Below, one piece after another: positions 1-8,103 of a stretch of DNA of 64,000 nucleotides. Source of the DNA: CAYFKJ01 sp964343605 (GTDB lineage Bacteria > Pseudomonadota > Alphaproteobacteria > UBA2966); the NCBI GenBank assembly GCA_964343605.1, contig CAYFKJ010000005.1, positions 310,001 through 374,000 on the forward strand, given 5' to 3'. The stretch's first letter is position 1. Each line of letters starts with the position of its first letter. Both the position numbers and the translations under genes were made by a program. The notes below the pieces were generated by a model. That model saw only the letters and a program-made list of their open reading frames with translations. It searched no databases and was not told where the DNA came from.

Positions 1-1
1 G

Positions 2-457
2 AAGCTTGCGCGCCGTCTGGCGCTGGCGAAGGCCGCCGCCGTGGCCGGGCGGCATGTCGAAAACATCGTGCTAGCCGCCGATACGGTGGTGGCTTGCGGC
101 CGGCGGGTTCTGCCCAAGGCGGCAGATGAAACCGAGGCGCGGGGTTACCTCGGCCTGCTTTCCGGACGGCGGCACCGCGTCCATACCGGCGTCGCCATAT
201 CGCGTGGCGATGTCGTGCAGAGCCGCGTCGTGACCAGCGCCGTCACCTTCAAGCGATTGTCCGATGCCGAAATAGACGGTTATGTTCGCAGTGGCGAATG
301 GCGGGACAAGGCCGGCGGATACGCCATTCAGGGCAGGGCGGCGGCGTTCGTCAGGGCGATTTCGGGGTCGCATTCCGGCGTCGTCGGTTTACCCTTGTTC
401 GAAACCGCGCAAATGCTGTCGGGCGTGGGGCTTCCCGTCGCCGAAACCTGGACATGA
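2..457 (+). CDS. maf: Maf family nucleotide pyrophosphatase, 5' end missing
   Basis: Maf/YhdE-like proteins are nucleoside triphosphate pyrophosphatases that remove non-canonical or modified nucleotides and have been linked to septum inhibition. The frame is open from base 2, so the N-terminus with the first substrate-binding motif lies outside the window. Visible family marks are LAADTVV (the conserved Asp-Thr pair), GLLSGRRHRVHTGVA, and the C-terminal GWRDKAGGYAIQG-like and SHSGVVGLP motifs. The 152 residues present are about three quarters of a usual Maf protein. It ends 30 bases before rng, in the maf-rng-yacG order common in alphaproteobacteria, so the three are probably cotranscribed. 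The family call is secure; whether it is the YhdE or YceF type is not decidable here. Confidence 0.93.
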   Translation, partial: KLARRLALAKAAAVAGRHVENIVLAADTVVACGRRVLPKAADETEARGYLGLLSGRRHRVHTGVAISRGDVVQSRVVTSAVTFKRLSDAEIDGYVRSGEWRDKAGGYAIQGRAAAFVRAISGSHSGVVGLPLFETAQMLSGVGLPVAETWT

Positions 458-487
458 AATCGCCCAAGAAGACCAAGGAAACGAAAA

Positions 488-1945
488 ATGACCGGAACTG
501 AACTGCTGATCGACGTCGGGTTTCGCGAGACCCGGGTGGCCGAGGTGCGGGATGGATTGCTTGTCGATCTCAAAATAGAGCCCGCCACCCGCGCCAGCGT
601 CGTCGGCAATATCTACCTCGGCCGCGTCGTCCGGGTCGTACCCCAGTTGCGCGCGGCGTTCGTCGATTTGGGCTTGGGCAAGGACGGCTTTTTGGCGGCC
701 GATTCGGCCAAGCATCTGAGCGCCGACGGCGGCAGCGACGGGCGGCCGGAGATCGGCGATCTGGTTCACGAGGGCGAGGCCATTCTGGTGCAGGTTACGG
801 CCGACGCCGTCGGCACCAAGGGGGTCAGGCTGGAGGCCGACATCTCCCTGCCCGGACGCTATGCCGTGTTCGGCCCGCGGCGCGGCGGCGTCGCGGTCTC
901 GCGCCGGATCAACGACGAGACCGAAAGGGGCCGCCTGATCGATATCTTCAAAGGCGCGCTGGGAGACGACGGCGCCGGCGGCTTCGTCGTCCGCACGGCG
1001 GCCGAAGGCGAAGACGAGGCGGCCCTGGTCGCCGAGGCCGAGGCGCTGGCCCAACGCTGGGCGGAGATCGAGGAAAAGGCCTCCAAAGGCGAGGCGCCCG
1101 CCGAGATCGAGGCTGAACTGGACGCCGTCCTGAAGACCCTGCGCGATGCGGCGGCGGGGGAGATCGGCCGCGTCGTGGTGTCCGACCGGGCGGCGCTGGC
1201 GCGGGCCCAGTCCTACGCAACGCTCGCTTTCTCCGGCGGGGGTCCCGAAATCGCCGGCCACAAGATCGACGGCGACCTCTTTGAGGACATGGGCGTCGAG
1301 GAACAGATCGAGGAATTGCTGGAGCCGCGCGTGTCCCTGCCCGGCGGCGGCGCCATCACCATCGAGACGACCGAAGCGATGACGACCGTCGACGTCGATA
1401 CAGGCGGCGTGCGCGGCCCGGACCGCAACGCCAACGCCCTGGCGGTCAATCTGGAAGCCGCCGCCGAAGCGGCCCGGCAGGTGCGTCTCAGGGGCATTGG
1501 CGGGCTGATCGTCGTCGACTTCGTGCGGCTCGACGAATCGGGCCATCGCAAGCAGGTGATCGAGGCGCTGAAATCGGCCTTGGCGGAGGACCCGTCGCCG
1601 ACACGCATCGGCAGCATGGACGACTTCGACCTGGTCGCCTTCACCCGCAAGCGCAGCCGTCAGGGCCTGGCGGCGTCGATGTTGGAGCGTTGTGATGCCT
1701 GCCACGCCACGGGCTGGCGCCTCTCGGTCGATGCCGCGGCGGCGGAGGCCTACCGCCTGGCGGAGTTCGAGGCCCGCAGCGGCGGCTCCGGGGCGTTGAC
1801 CATAACCGTGGCGCCGGACGTCGCCGAAGCCATGAACAGCGGCGAGGCCAACGTGGCCGCGTTTGCCAACCGGGTGGGACGGGAAATCGCCGTGGCCGCG
1901 GATGCCAGGGCCGCCCGCGACGACGTGGAGGTCGTCATCGAATGA
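488..1945 (+). CDS. rng: Ribonuclease E/G family endoribonuclease
   Basis: Single-strand-specific endoribonuclease of the RNase E/G family, acting in the cytoplasm in rRNA maturation and mRNA decay. The N-terminus (LLIDVGFRETRVAEV) opens the RNase H-like fold, followed by an S1 RNA-binding insert at about residues 35-120 (GNIYLGRVVRVVPQLRAAFV). The metal-binding aspartates are visible as D302 in TVDVDTGG and D344 in IVVDFVRLDE, almost the same numbering as E. coli RNase E. CDACHATG near residue 401 is the Zn-link region. At 485 residues with no long C-terminal scaffold it resembles RNase G rather than full RNase E. The start ATG follows an AAGGAAA box. It overlaps yacG by four bases (ATGA), implying translational coupling. 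Confidence 0.93.
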   Translation: MTGTELLIDVGFRETRVAEVRDGLLVDLKIEPATRASVVGNIYLGRVVRVVPQLRAAFVDLGLGKDGFLAADSAKHLSADGGSDGRPEIGDLVHEGEAILVQVTADAVGTKGVRLEADISLPGRYAVFGPRRGGVAVSRRINDETERGRLIDIFKGALGDDGAGGFVVRTAAEGEDEAALVAEAEALAQRWAEIEEKASKGEAPAEIEAELDAVLKTLRDAAAGEIGRVVVSDRAALARAQSYATLAFSGGGPEIAGHKIDGDLFEDMGVEEQIEELLEPRVSLPGGGAITIETTEAMTTVDVDTGGVRGPDRNANALAVNLEAAAEAARQVRLRGIGGLIVVDFVRLDESGHRKQVIEALKSALAEDPSPTRIGSMDDFDLVAFTRKRSRQGLAASMLERCDACHATGWRLSVDAAAAEAYRLAEFEARSGGSGALTITVAPDVAEAMNSGEANVAAFANRVGREIAVAADARAARDDVEVVIE

Positions 1946-2169
1946 CCGCATCCAGCAACGACAACCGACAGGGCGGCTGCCCGATCTGCGGCAATGCGGC
2001 TGCAGCGAAACACAAGCCCTTCTGCTCGGCCCGCTGCGCCGACATCGATCTCGGCAAGTGGCTGGGCGGCAACTACGCGCTGCCGTCCTCGGAACCCCTG
2101 ACCGAGGCCGACATCGAAACCATCGTCGAAGCCAAAATGCGCGAGGACGCGGAGGAGGACGGCCGTTGA
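1942..2169 (+). CDS. yacG: DNA gyrase inhibitor YacG, zinc-finger protein
   Basis: YacG binds the GyrB C-terminal region and inhibits DNA gyrase; it is a small zinc-finger protein. The 75-residue product carries the complete four-cysteine signature CPICG ... FCSARCADIDLGKWLGG, followed by the acidic C-terminal tail that contacts gyrase in the E. coli homologue. Length matches the family (about 60-80 residues). The start overlaps the rng stop in ATGA, so it is probably translated by coupling. The call rests on the full motif and on the conserved neighbourhood. Confidence 0.95.
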   Translation: MTASSNDNRQGGCPICGNAAAAKHKPFCSARCADIDLGKWLGGNYALPSSEPLTEADIETIVEAKMREDAEEDGR

Positions 2170-2202
2170 TGTATATCGCGGTGAGCTAGCGGCGTGTCCA
2201 AC

Positions 2203-2326
2203 CGTCACCCCGGACTTGATCCGGGGTCCAGTTTGTCTTTTTTTGTGCTTGGACGATAACCGACAATTTCAAGAAAAAGAAAACCTGGATTCCGGATCGC
2301 GGCCTTCGGCCTTGTCCGGAATGACG
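2203..2326. repeat. Imperfect palindromic intergenic repeat (REP/MITE-like)
   Basis: Two arms face each other in the gap between the convergent yacG and response regulator genes. The left arm (2203-2231) begins CGTCACCCCGGAC and ends GATCCGGGGTCCAG. The right arm (2285-2326) begins CTGGATTCCGGATC and ends GTCCGGAATGACG. The right arm has an inner hairpin GGCCTTCGGCC. The spacer is A/T-rich. No protein is encoded. The shape is that of a dispersed extragenic palindrome; no second copy was noticed in this window. It may also help terminate transcription from both sides. Confidence 0.7.
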
Positions 2327-2369
2327 TAATTAATTTGCCGTTCGCACTTTCCTTGACTTCGATTTACAT

Positions 2370-3143
2370 TCACAACTCTTCCTCAACCTCCACCGCAACC
2401 CACACTTTGTCGGGGATGCCGGTGTCGATTTTTCGAAGTTCCTCCAGCCGCCGCAGCATGTTTTTCGTGAGCTTCGTGCCGACGCCGAGAATGACGCTTT
2501 CGTCGCTCCCCACCACGTCCCGCGTCAGCACGCCGCCCGCCGAATAGGTGGCCACCGGCACTTCCTTCTCGGTTGCCTCTTCTGCCGTTTGCGCGTCGTC
2601 CGTTGCCGCCGGTGCGTCCAGTTTTGCCGCGGCTTCCAACACTTCCGCGCCCGGCAGGTCCAGCTCCCTGAGGATGGCCGCCATTTCGGCGAACCCCGGC
2701 GTTGCCACGGCCTGGTAGGTCGCCGCTTCCGCGGTGGGCCGTTCGGTCGCCAGCGCCAGGCCCAGCGCCGCCGCCACGGCGTCTCGCGAGATGGGCTTGT
2801 TGAGGAAGCCGTCGACGTCCAGCGCCAGCGCCGCGCCCACCAGGTCGAAGCCCTGCAGCGCCGTCAGCATGACGATGGGCAGGCCGCGGTCGATGCCGGG
2901 GTAGCCGATGCGCACCGCCTTGAGGAATTCGAGACCGTTGATCGGCAGCATGTTGAGGTCGGTGACGACGGCGTCGGCCTGCCGGGCGGGACCGATCAGG
3001 GCCTGGATGGCCTCGGCGCCGTTGGCGGCTTCGATCACTTCCGCCGCGCCCAGCGACTGCACGACGCTGGTGATGGCGGCGCGGCTGAAATCCTCGTCGT
3101 CGACCACCAGAATGCGGCGGTTGCCAAGCAGTTCTTCCGTCAT
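2370..3143 (-). CDS. Response regulator with C-terminal HD-GYP-leader-like domain
   Basis: A CheY-like receiver occupies residues 9-130: acidic pair in ILVVDDED, phosphoacceptor D62 in VVTDLNM, Thr in VMLTA and Lys in LNKPIS. An Ala/Glu-rich linker follows. The last 55 residues (AGGVLTRDVVGSDESVILGVGTKLTKNMLRRLEEL in pieces) resemble the short segment often found before HD-GYP phosphodiesterase domains, but no HD-GYP domain is present. There is no obvious DNA-binding domain, so the output is unknown. Its start overlaps the stop of the upstream HPt gene by four bases, indicating a shared operon and a phosphotransfer partnership. No histidine kinase lies next to the pair. Confidence 0.85.
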   Translation of the reverse strand: MTEELLGNRRILVVDDEDFSRAAITSVVQSLGAAEVIEAANGAEAIQALIGPARQADAVVTDLNMLPINGLEFLKAVRIGYPGIDRGLPIVMLTALQGFDLVGAALALDVDGFLNKPISRDAVAAALGLALATERPTAEAATYQAVATPGFAEMAAILRELDLPGAEVLEAAAKLDAPAATDDAQTAEEATEKEVPVATYSAGGVLTRDVVGSDESVILGVGTKLTKNMLRRLEELRKIDTGIPDKVWVAVEVEEEL

Positions 3144-3529
3144 GCCTCTCCGTCGTCCTCCCAGTCGTCGATAAACCGATCCACGGCCGCCAACGCCTCA
3201 TCGCCCATTCTGGCGAGTTCGGCAAGCTCTGGCCAGTCGCCGCCCGCGGCCGACGCTTCGAGGTCCGCCATGGCGGCGGCAAGCGTCGTCGCCGAAGCGT
3301 TGCGCGCAGCCCCCTTCAGGGCATGGGCCTCGATGCGCAGAACTGCGCGGTCCTGCGCTTCAATCGCGGCGTTGAGGGTGTCCATGCGGCCGGCGGTACT
3401 GCGGCTGAAGAGACGCAGCAGTTGGACCGCCTGAGCCCCGCTGCCGAGGCCCAAGCGGGCGCAAAAATCGTCCATATCGATGGGTTGATCGGTCAAAATG
3501 CCGTCCCCGAAATGCCGTCGCCGCGGCAT
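3140..3529 (-). CDS. Histidine phosphotransfer (HPt) domain protein
   Basis: Stand-alone HPt protein expected to relay phosphoryl groups between a hybrid kinase and a response regulator. The HPt signature is HALKGAARN, with the phosphorylatable His at about residue 69 from the chosen start, set in a helical bundle rich in Ala and Leu; an acidic C-terminus follows. The start is uncertain: the ATG at 3529 has no clear ribosome-binding site, and a TTG near 3496 (after GGGGA) or the ATG at 3475 would still keep the whole domain. Its 3' end overlaps the response regulator at 2370-3143 by four bases. Confidence 0.85.
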   Translation of the reverse strand: MPRRRHFGDGILTDQPIDMDDFCARLGLGSGAQAVQLLRLFSRSTAGRMDTLNAAIEAQDRAVLRIEAHALKGAARNASATTLAAAMADLEASAAGGDWPELAELARMGDEALAAVDRFIDDWEDDGEA

Positions 3530-3645
3530 TGTGCCCGACGCCGGTGTCCGCCGTCGACAGGAAGCTTGCAGCACGCTGGACAGCGCGCCGGATATCCCCT
3601 ATAAACCGGCGGTCTTCGGCACGCCCCGGCGCCGCCGAAGCCCGT

Positions 3646-3721
<76 letters not shown>

Positions 3722-3755
3722 TTCTTTTCCCAATCTCAATCGCCGCCCCCCCCTC

Positions 3756-4193
3756 CTACTTCCTCGGCCAGAGGATGAGCTGAGTGCAGCGGAAGTGGGC
3801 GAGTGTTTTGCCGCTGGCGTCGGAGATGATGGTGGCGTCCCAGACCTGCGAGGTGCGGCCCTGGTGGAGCGGCCGTGCGGTGCAGATGGCCCGGCCTTCC
3901 CGCGCCGTACTCAGGAAGTTCGACGACAGATCGATGGTGGTGAAGCCCAAGGCGCCTTCCGGCAGGGCCTTCACCGCGCCGTAGCCGCAACAGGTGTCGG
4001 CCAGGCTGACGACGGCGCCGGCATGGAGGAAGCCGTTCCAGGCCATATGGCGGCGCTCGACTTCGAATTGCGCCACCACTTCCGTCTTTTCCACGGTCAG
4101 GAATTCCAGGCCGAGCAGGCCGGGGAGATACTCCCGTCCGCGGGCGTTCCATTCTTCGAGGCTGGCGGGAATATCGAGGCGGGTTTCGTTCAT
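3756..4193 (-). CDS. PaaI-like hotdog-fold thioesterase
   Basis: A 145-residue single hotdog domain of the PaaI/YiiD thioesterase group, which hydrolyses acyl- or aryl-CoA thioesters. The characteristic helix region is NGFLHAGAVVSLADTC, followed by the core strands TTIDLSSNFLSTAREG and a C-terminal HFRCTQLIL. The length is usual for the family. It lies alone between tRNA-Phe and the Sel1 gene, so context gives no substrate. The fold call is solid, the substrate unknown. Confidence 0.85.
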   Translation of the reverse strand: MNETRLDIPASLEEWNARGREYLPGLLGLEFLTVEKTEVVAQFEVERRHMAWNGFLHAGAVVSLADTCCGYGAVKALPEGALGFTTIDLSSNFLSTAREGRAICTARPLHQGRTSQVWDATIISDASGKTLAHFRCTQLILWPRK

Positions 4194-4278
4194 GGCGTCA
4201 TCCGTCGATCATGCCTGGGGATTGCGGCGTTGATGGTCCGGGTCTCGCGGCGAGGTTAGGACCGAAGCGGGGCGGAGT

Positions 4279-4746
4279 TTATTTCGACTTGTGCGCCGCC
4301 AGCCATTTTTCGGCCAGGTCCTTCCCCATTCTGACCTCGCCGGGCGTCATGCGCCGGCTGCTGACGTCGCGGCGCTGCTTCGCGGTTTTGCTGCCCAGTT
4401 CCAGGGCGATGACGAACCACTTATAGGCCTGAACATAGTTCTGCGGCACGCCCTGGCCGTTGAAGTAGAGAACGCCGAGGTCGATCTGGGCGGGGGCGTA
4501 GCCCTGCTCGGCGGAAAGCGCCAGCCAGTGGGCGGCCTTGTCCATGTCGATTTCGACACCCTGGGCGGCGAGGTACATCTCGCCGATGTGATATTGCGCC
4601 TCTGCGTCGCCGGCTTCGGCCATGGGCAGCCATTCCTGGAAGGCGGTGACGAAATCGCCGCGCTGGAAGGCTTCCGTGGCCTTGTCCGCGGCGGCGGCGG
4701 GCAGGGCAAACGTCAAGATAGCGAGAAGAATGAGTATGCGTTTCAT
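4279..4746 (-). CDS. Secreted Sel1-repeat (TPR-like) protein
   Basis: A 155-residue protein with a typical signal peptide (MKRILILLAILTFALPAAAA), so it is probably periplasmic. The mature part holds about three Sel1-like repeats: DAEAQYHIGEMYLAAQGV, KAAHWLALSAEQGYAPAQ with DLGVLYFNGQGVPQNY, and QAYKWFVIALELG. Such repeats mediate protein-protein contact; no enzymatic motif is visible. It is same-strand with the thioesterase gene downstream, separated by 85 bases, and is not clearly coupled to it. Confidence 0.85.
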   Translation of the reverse strand: MKRILILLAILTFALPAAAADKATEAFQRGDFVTAFQEWLPMAEAGDAEAQYHIGEMYLAAQGVEIDMDKAAHWLALSAEQGYAPAQIDLGVLYFNGQGVPQNYVQAYKWFVIALELGSKTAKQRRDVSSRRMTPGEVRMGKDLAEKWLAAHKSK

Positions 4747-4868
4747 AATGCCCTTGGATAGCGAGGGTTTGCGCCGCCGTCAATGACCGGCGTCAAGACG
4801 GCTAGGCAGGCGGGCCGCCACGGGCTTTAATCGGCGGCGATTGTTAAGCGTCGAAGCGGGGAGTATGC

Positions 4869-6230
4869 ATGAACTACGAAGCCTTGTTTGCCGAGGCGGG
4901 CGACCGGAGCGTCCGCGTCGGCCTGGTCGGCGTCGGCGATTTCGGCGCCAGCCTGCTGGCGCAGTCCGCGTATATCGCCAATCTGGAGATCGTTCTCTTG
5001 TGCGACCGGGACCGGACGCGCCTGGAAAGGGCGGTCGAGGCCGCCGGACCGACGGGCGGCGATATCATGTGCGTGGCCGACATCGCCGAGGCGGGTGAGG
5101 TGGCGCTCGACGTGCTGGTGGAAGCGACGGGCAATCCGGCGGCGGCCGCCGCGAACGCGCTTCACGCCATTGCCGCCGGCTGGCACGTCGTCATGGTCTC
5201 GAAGGAGGCCGATATCCTGGTCGGTCCCCTGCTTCACCGCCTGGCGGCGGAAAAGGGGCTGGTCTATACCCCCGTCGACGGCGACCAACCCAGCTTGCTG
5301 ATCGGCCTGGTTAGCTGGGCGCAGACGGTGGGGCTCGAGATCATCGCGGCCGGAAAATCCAGCGAGTACGACTTCGTGCTCGGGCCGGAGGACACCCTTA
5401 CCTGGCGGGGACGGGAATTCGGATCATCGGATCTCGGCAACCTCTGGCAGACGGACGGGAAGGATTTGCCGGCCACGCTAGCCCGGCGCACCGCTGCCGC
5501 GGCCGAGGCGGGCGTGCCGACCCGCACCGCGCCGGACTACTGCGAAATGGGGGTGGTGGCCAACGCGACGGGCTTGGCGCCGGACCGGCCCGATTTCCAC
5601 GCCCCCCTGCTGCGCCCGGTGGAGGTCGCCGACGCGTTCCAGCCGGTGGCCGACGGCGGGCTTTTAAACGCCACGGGCCGCATTGACGTCTTCAACTGCC
5701 TGCGTCGGCATGACGAGGCCAGCTTCGCCGGCGGCGTTTTCATCGTCGTCGCCTGCCGGGACAGCGCGACCTGGGAGCTGCTGCGCGAAAAGGGTCACGT
5801 GGTCGCCCGCAACGGTAAAGCCGCCATGCTGTACAATCCGCAGCATCTGCTCGGGATCGAAGCGCCTCTGACGATCCTCTGCGCAGCCCTGTTGGAAAAA
5901 CCCACGGGCGGCACGTCTCCTCGGCCCCGGGTCGACCTGATCGCGCGGGCGGCGCGGGATTTCCGGGCCGGCGACGTGTTGGCGATCACCGACCCCCACC
6001 ACCACGAGGTGGCCGGACTGCAGCCCGAACTGGCGCCCGCCGCGGCCCTCGCCGAGGAAGCGGCCTGTCCTTACTATCTGGCCGTCGGACGGACGCTCAC
6101 GCAGGCCGTAGCCGCCGGTGACGTGCTGACGGCCGGTATGGTCGATTTGCCGGCGGACTCCCAACTCGTCGACCTGCGCCGCCGTCAGGACGTGTGTTTC
6201 GGATTGGCGGAGGGGGGAATTTCGCCGTGA
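4869..6230 (+). CDS. Homoserine-dehydrogenase-like NAD(P) oxidoreductase with C-terminal SAF domain
   Basis: A 453-residue two-part protein. Residues 15-140 form a Rossmann domain with VRVGLVGVGDFGASL (GxGxxG) and the homoserine-dehydrogenase-like segment DVLVEATGNP...VVMVSKEADI. The C-terminal 90 residues (RAGDVLAITDP, VGRTLTQAVAAGDVLTAGMVDLP) look like a SAF domain, which is why such proteins are sometimes misnamed FlgA-like. Substrates are not established by sequence; relatives act in sugar-acid or polyol catabolism. A strong GCGGGGAG ribosome-binding site precedes the ATG. The stop is embedded in the GTGA start of the amidohydrolase downstream, so the two form a coupled unit. Confidence 0.8.
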   Translation: MNYEALFAEAGDRSVRVGLVGVGDFGASLLAQSAYIANLEIVLLCDRDRTRLERAVEAAGPTGGDIMCVADIAEAGEVALDVLVEATGNPAAAAANALHAIAAGWHVVMVSKEADILVGPLLHRLAAEKGLVYTPVDGDQPSLLIGLVSWAQTVGLEIIAAGKSSEYDFVLGPEDTLTWRGREFGSSDLGNLWQTDGKDLPATLARRTAAAAEAGVPTRTAPDYCEMGVVANATGLAPDRPDFHAPLLRPVEVADAFQPVADGGLLNATGRIDVFNCLRRHDEASFAGGVFIVVACRDSATWELLREKGHVVARNGKAAMLYNPQHLLGIEAPLTILCAALLEKPTGGTSPRPRVDLIARAARDFRAGDVLAITDPHHHEVAGLQPELAPAAALAEEAACPYYLAVGRTLTQAVAAGDVLTAGMVDLPADSQLVDLRRRQDVCFGLAEGGISP

Positions 6231-7183
6231 CGGCCGATCTTTCCCGCCCCGTGAACATGCCGGATCTCACCGGGGTCGACGTCGACTTCGACATCGTCGA
6301 CAGCCACCACCATCTGTTCGATCTTCAAGCCCTCTACTATCCCTGGCTGACGGACAAGCCCGAGGCGCATTTCCTGTTGGGCGATTACGAACGCCTCAAA
6401 ACCGATTACGGCGTGGCCGACTACCGCGCCGATGCGGCGGGACTGCGCATCGTGAAGACGGTTCATGTGGAAGCCGAAATTGACCGGGCCGATCCTGTGG
6501 CCGAGACCCGTTACCTCGCGGGCGTCATGGAGAAGGAGGGCATGCCCGACGGCATCGTGGCGCACGCCTGGCTGCACGAACCCTCAAGCGAAAACGTTTT
6601 GGCGGAACAGGCGGCGTTCGAGGCCGTACGCGGCATCCGCAGCAAGCCGGTGACGTCCGCCAGCGCCGCGACGCGCGGGGAGGTACGGGGGCGTACCGCC
6701 AGCATGCAGGATCCGAACTGGCGGCGCGGCCTGGGGCTGCTGCCGAAGTACGGGCTGAGCTGGGACTTGCGCGTGCCCTATTGGCATCTCCGGGAGGCCG
6801 CCGAGGTCTGCGCGCTTTATCCCGACCTCATGGTGGTCGTTGAGCACACCGGTTTGCCCTGGGACCGGACGGAAAAGGGGTTGGCGGAGTGGCGCGCCGC
6901 CATGGCACTGCTGGCGGCCCAGGATCGCATTCACCTCAAGGTTTCCGAACTGGGTTTGGCCGGTTCGCCATGGGATTACGCCGATAACCGGCGCGTCGTG
7001 CGCGAAGCCATCGAGATTTTCGGGTTCGAACGCTGCATGTTCGCCTCCAACTTTCCCGTCTCGGGCCTGCGCATATCGTTCAACGACCAGGTTCGGGCCA
7101 TCGCCCACATGGTGGAGGATTGCTCGGCGGATGAACGCCGGGCGCTGTTCCACGACACTGCCGTCCGGTTCTACCGGCTATAG
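6227..7183 (+). CDS. Amidohydrolase-family TIM-barrel hydrolase (COG3618-like)
   Basis: Predicted metal-dependent hydrolase of the amidohydrolase-2 group, whose members include sugar lactonases. Visible marks are the first metal motif VDSHHHLFD, the barrel segments KTVHVEAE and VVEHTGLPW, and the terminal MFASNFPVSGLR where this subfamily has Asn-Phe-Pro instead of the usual Asp. The GTG at 6227 was chosen as start because AGGGGGGAA lies just upstream and it overlaps the preceding stop as GTGA; this gives 318 residues. Coupling to a SAF oxidoreductase suggests oxidation of a hydroxylated substrate followed by lactone or amide hydrolysis, which is inference. Confidence 0.85.
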   Translation: MTADLSRPVNMPDLTGVDVDFDIVDSHHHLFDLQALYYPWLTDKPEAHFLLGDYERLKTDYGVADYRADAAGLRIVKTVHVEAEIDRADPVAETRYLAGVMEKEGMPDGIVAHAWLHEPSSENVLAEQAAFEAVRGIRSKPVTSASAATRGEVRGRTASMQDPNWRRGLGLLPKYGLSWDLRVPYWHLREAAEVCALYPDLMVVVEHTGLPWDRTEKGLAEWRAAMALLAAQDRIHLKVSELGLAGSPWDYADNRRVVREAIEIFGFERCMFASNFPVSGLRISFNDQVRAIAHMVEDCSADERRALFHDTAVRFYRL

Positions 7184-7606
7184 ATGGGGGATCTGCGAGG
7201 GATCGTCGAAGAATTTGAAGTTGGCCAGGATCCACTGCTTGTCGGGCCGGTAGAAGTCCAGTTGCCAGAAAATGAAGTACTTTTCATATTTTACAATGTA
7301 GGTGAGCAGGGTAACGGATTTGCCGACGCGGCGGCGGCCGACCCGTTCGAAGCCGAGGGCCCGGCCGTAGGCCCTCGCTGCGTTCACGAGCTGCTTGGCG
7401 GCTTTTTCCACCCTGGCCGGGCCGGCGTTGCCGCCGTAGGATTCCTTCAGCACACGGGCTGCTTCCTGGTGTCCCGTTTCGACCATGATGGAAAAGAAAG
7501 CATTGGCCCAGCCGCTGGGTTCATTGCTGTCCTGAGCGCGGGAAATGCCCGGCGTCAACAACAAGACGACAATCACGCATACCGACAGTCTCATGACGAG
7601 CCTCAA
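7178..7606 (-). CDS. Small secreted protein of unknown function
   Basis: A 142-residue product with a clear N-terminal signal peptide (LSVCVIVVLLLTPGISRAQ), so exported. The mature part is helical, then strand-rich (SVTLLTYIVKYEKYFIFWQL, WILANFKFFDD), a pattern seen in NTF2/DUF4019-like small domains. No catalytic motif is recognised. Two in-frame ATGs five codons apart (7606, 7591) could start it. The 3' end overlaps the amidohydrolase gene by six bases, and it is divergent from another small exported protein at 7651. Confidence 0.65.
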   Translation of the reverse strand: MRLVMRLSVCVIVVLLLTPGISRAQDSNEPSGWANAFFSIMVETGHQEAARVLKESYGGNAGPARVEKAAKQLVNAARAYGRALGFERVGRRRVGKSVTLLTYIVKYEKYFIFWQLDFYRPDKQWILANFKFFDDPSQIPHL

Positions 7607-7650
7607 TATTAGTGGAGCTCACAAGCGTCCGCGCATGCTAGCTTGGGAAT

Positions 7651-8103
7651 ATGAAAATTGGATTACCCCGTCATGCAATGGGCCGCCTGCCTACGCTTGC
7701 CTTTTTGCTGATTGTCGTCGTTGCGCTTTTCGCCGCGCCCGCGAAGGCTGCTGACGATCTGGAAGACAGGGCCCAGACGGTGGCGGAAGACTGGCTCCGG
7801 GTCATGGACTTGGGGCAATACGGCGTCGGCTGGGACCGGAGCGCCGCCGTTATCAAGACGTCGATCTCCCGACCCGATTTCTTCAAGGCGCTGGAAGCGG
7901 TGCGGACGCCTCTCGGGAGACTGATCTCACGCAAAGTTTTATCGCGCAGCCATATGACCAAGCTGCCCGGCGTGCCGGATGGTGACTATGTCGTGATCCA
8001 GTACGAAACGCGTTTCGAAAACAGAAATTCGGCGGTTGAGACCATAACGCCCGTACTCGATGACGACGGCGTCATGAGAGTCGCCGGCTATTACATTCGC
8101 TAA
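7651..8103 (+). CDS. Exported DUF4019-like protein
   Basis: A 150-residue exported protein: signal segment LPTLAFLLIVVVALFAAPAKA, then a domain resembling DUF4019 (AEDWLRVMDLGQYGVGWDRSA, then a YVVIQYETRFENR strand and a closing GVMRVAGYYIR). Members have no known activity. It is transcribed divergently from the similar-sized secreted protein at 7178-7606, with only 44 bases between starts, so both may share a control region. Its stop overlaps the LysR gene stop by four bases. Confidence 0.75.
   Translation: MKIGLPRHAMGRLPTLAFLLIVVVALFAAPAKAADDLEDRAQTVAEDWLRVMDLGQYGVGWDRSAAVIKTSISRPDFFKALEAVRTPLGRLISRKVLSRSHMTKLPGVPDGDYVVIQYETRFENRNSAVETITPVLDDDGVMRVAGYYIR

Noticed and set aside
389..1951. 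A 520-codon open frame on the minus strand across rng
   Set aside because: It is the antisense shadow of a GC-rich gene; no domain is visible and the plus strand holds a complete RNase E/G.
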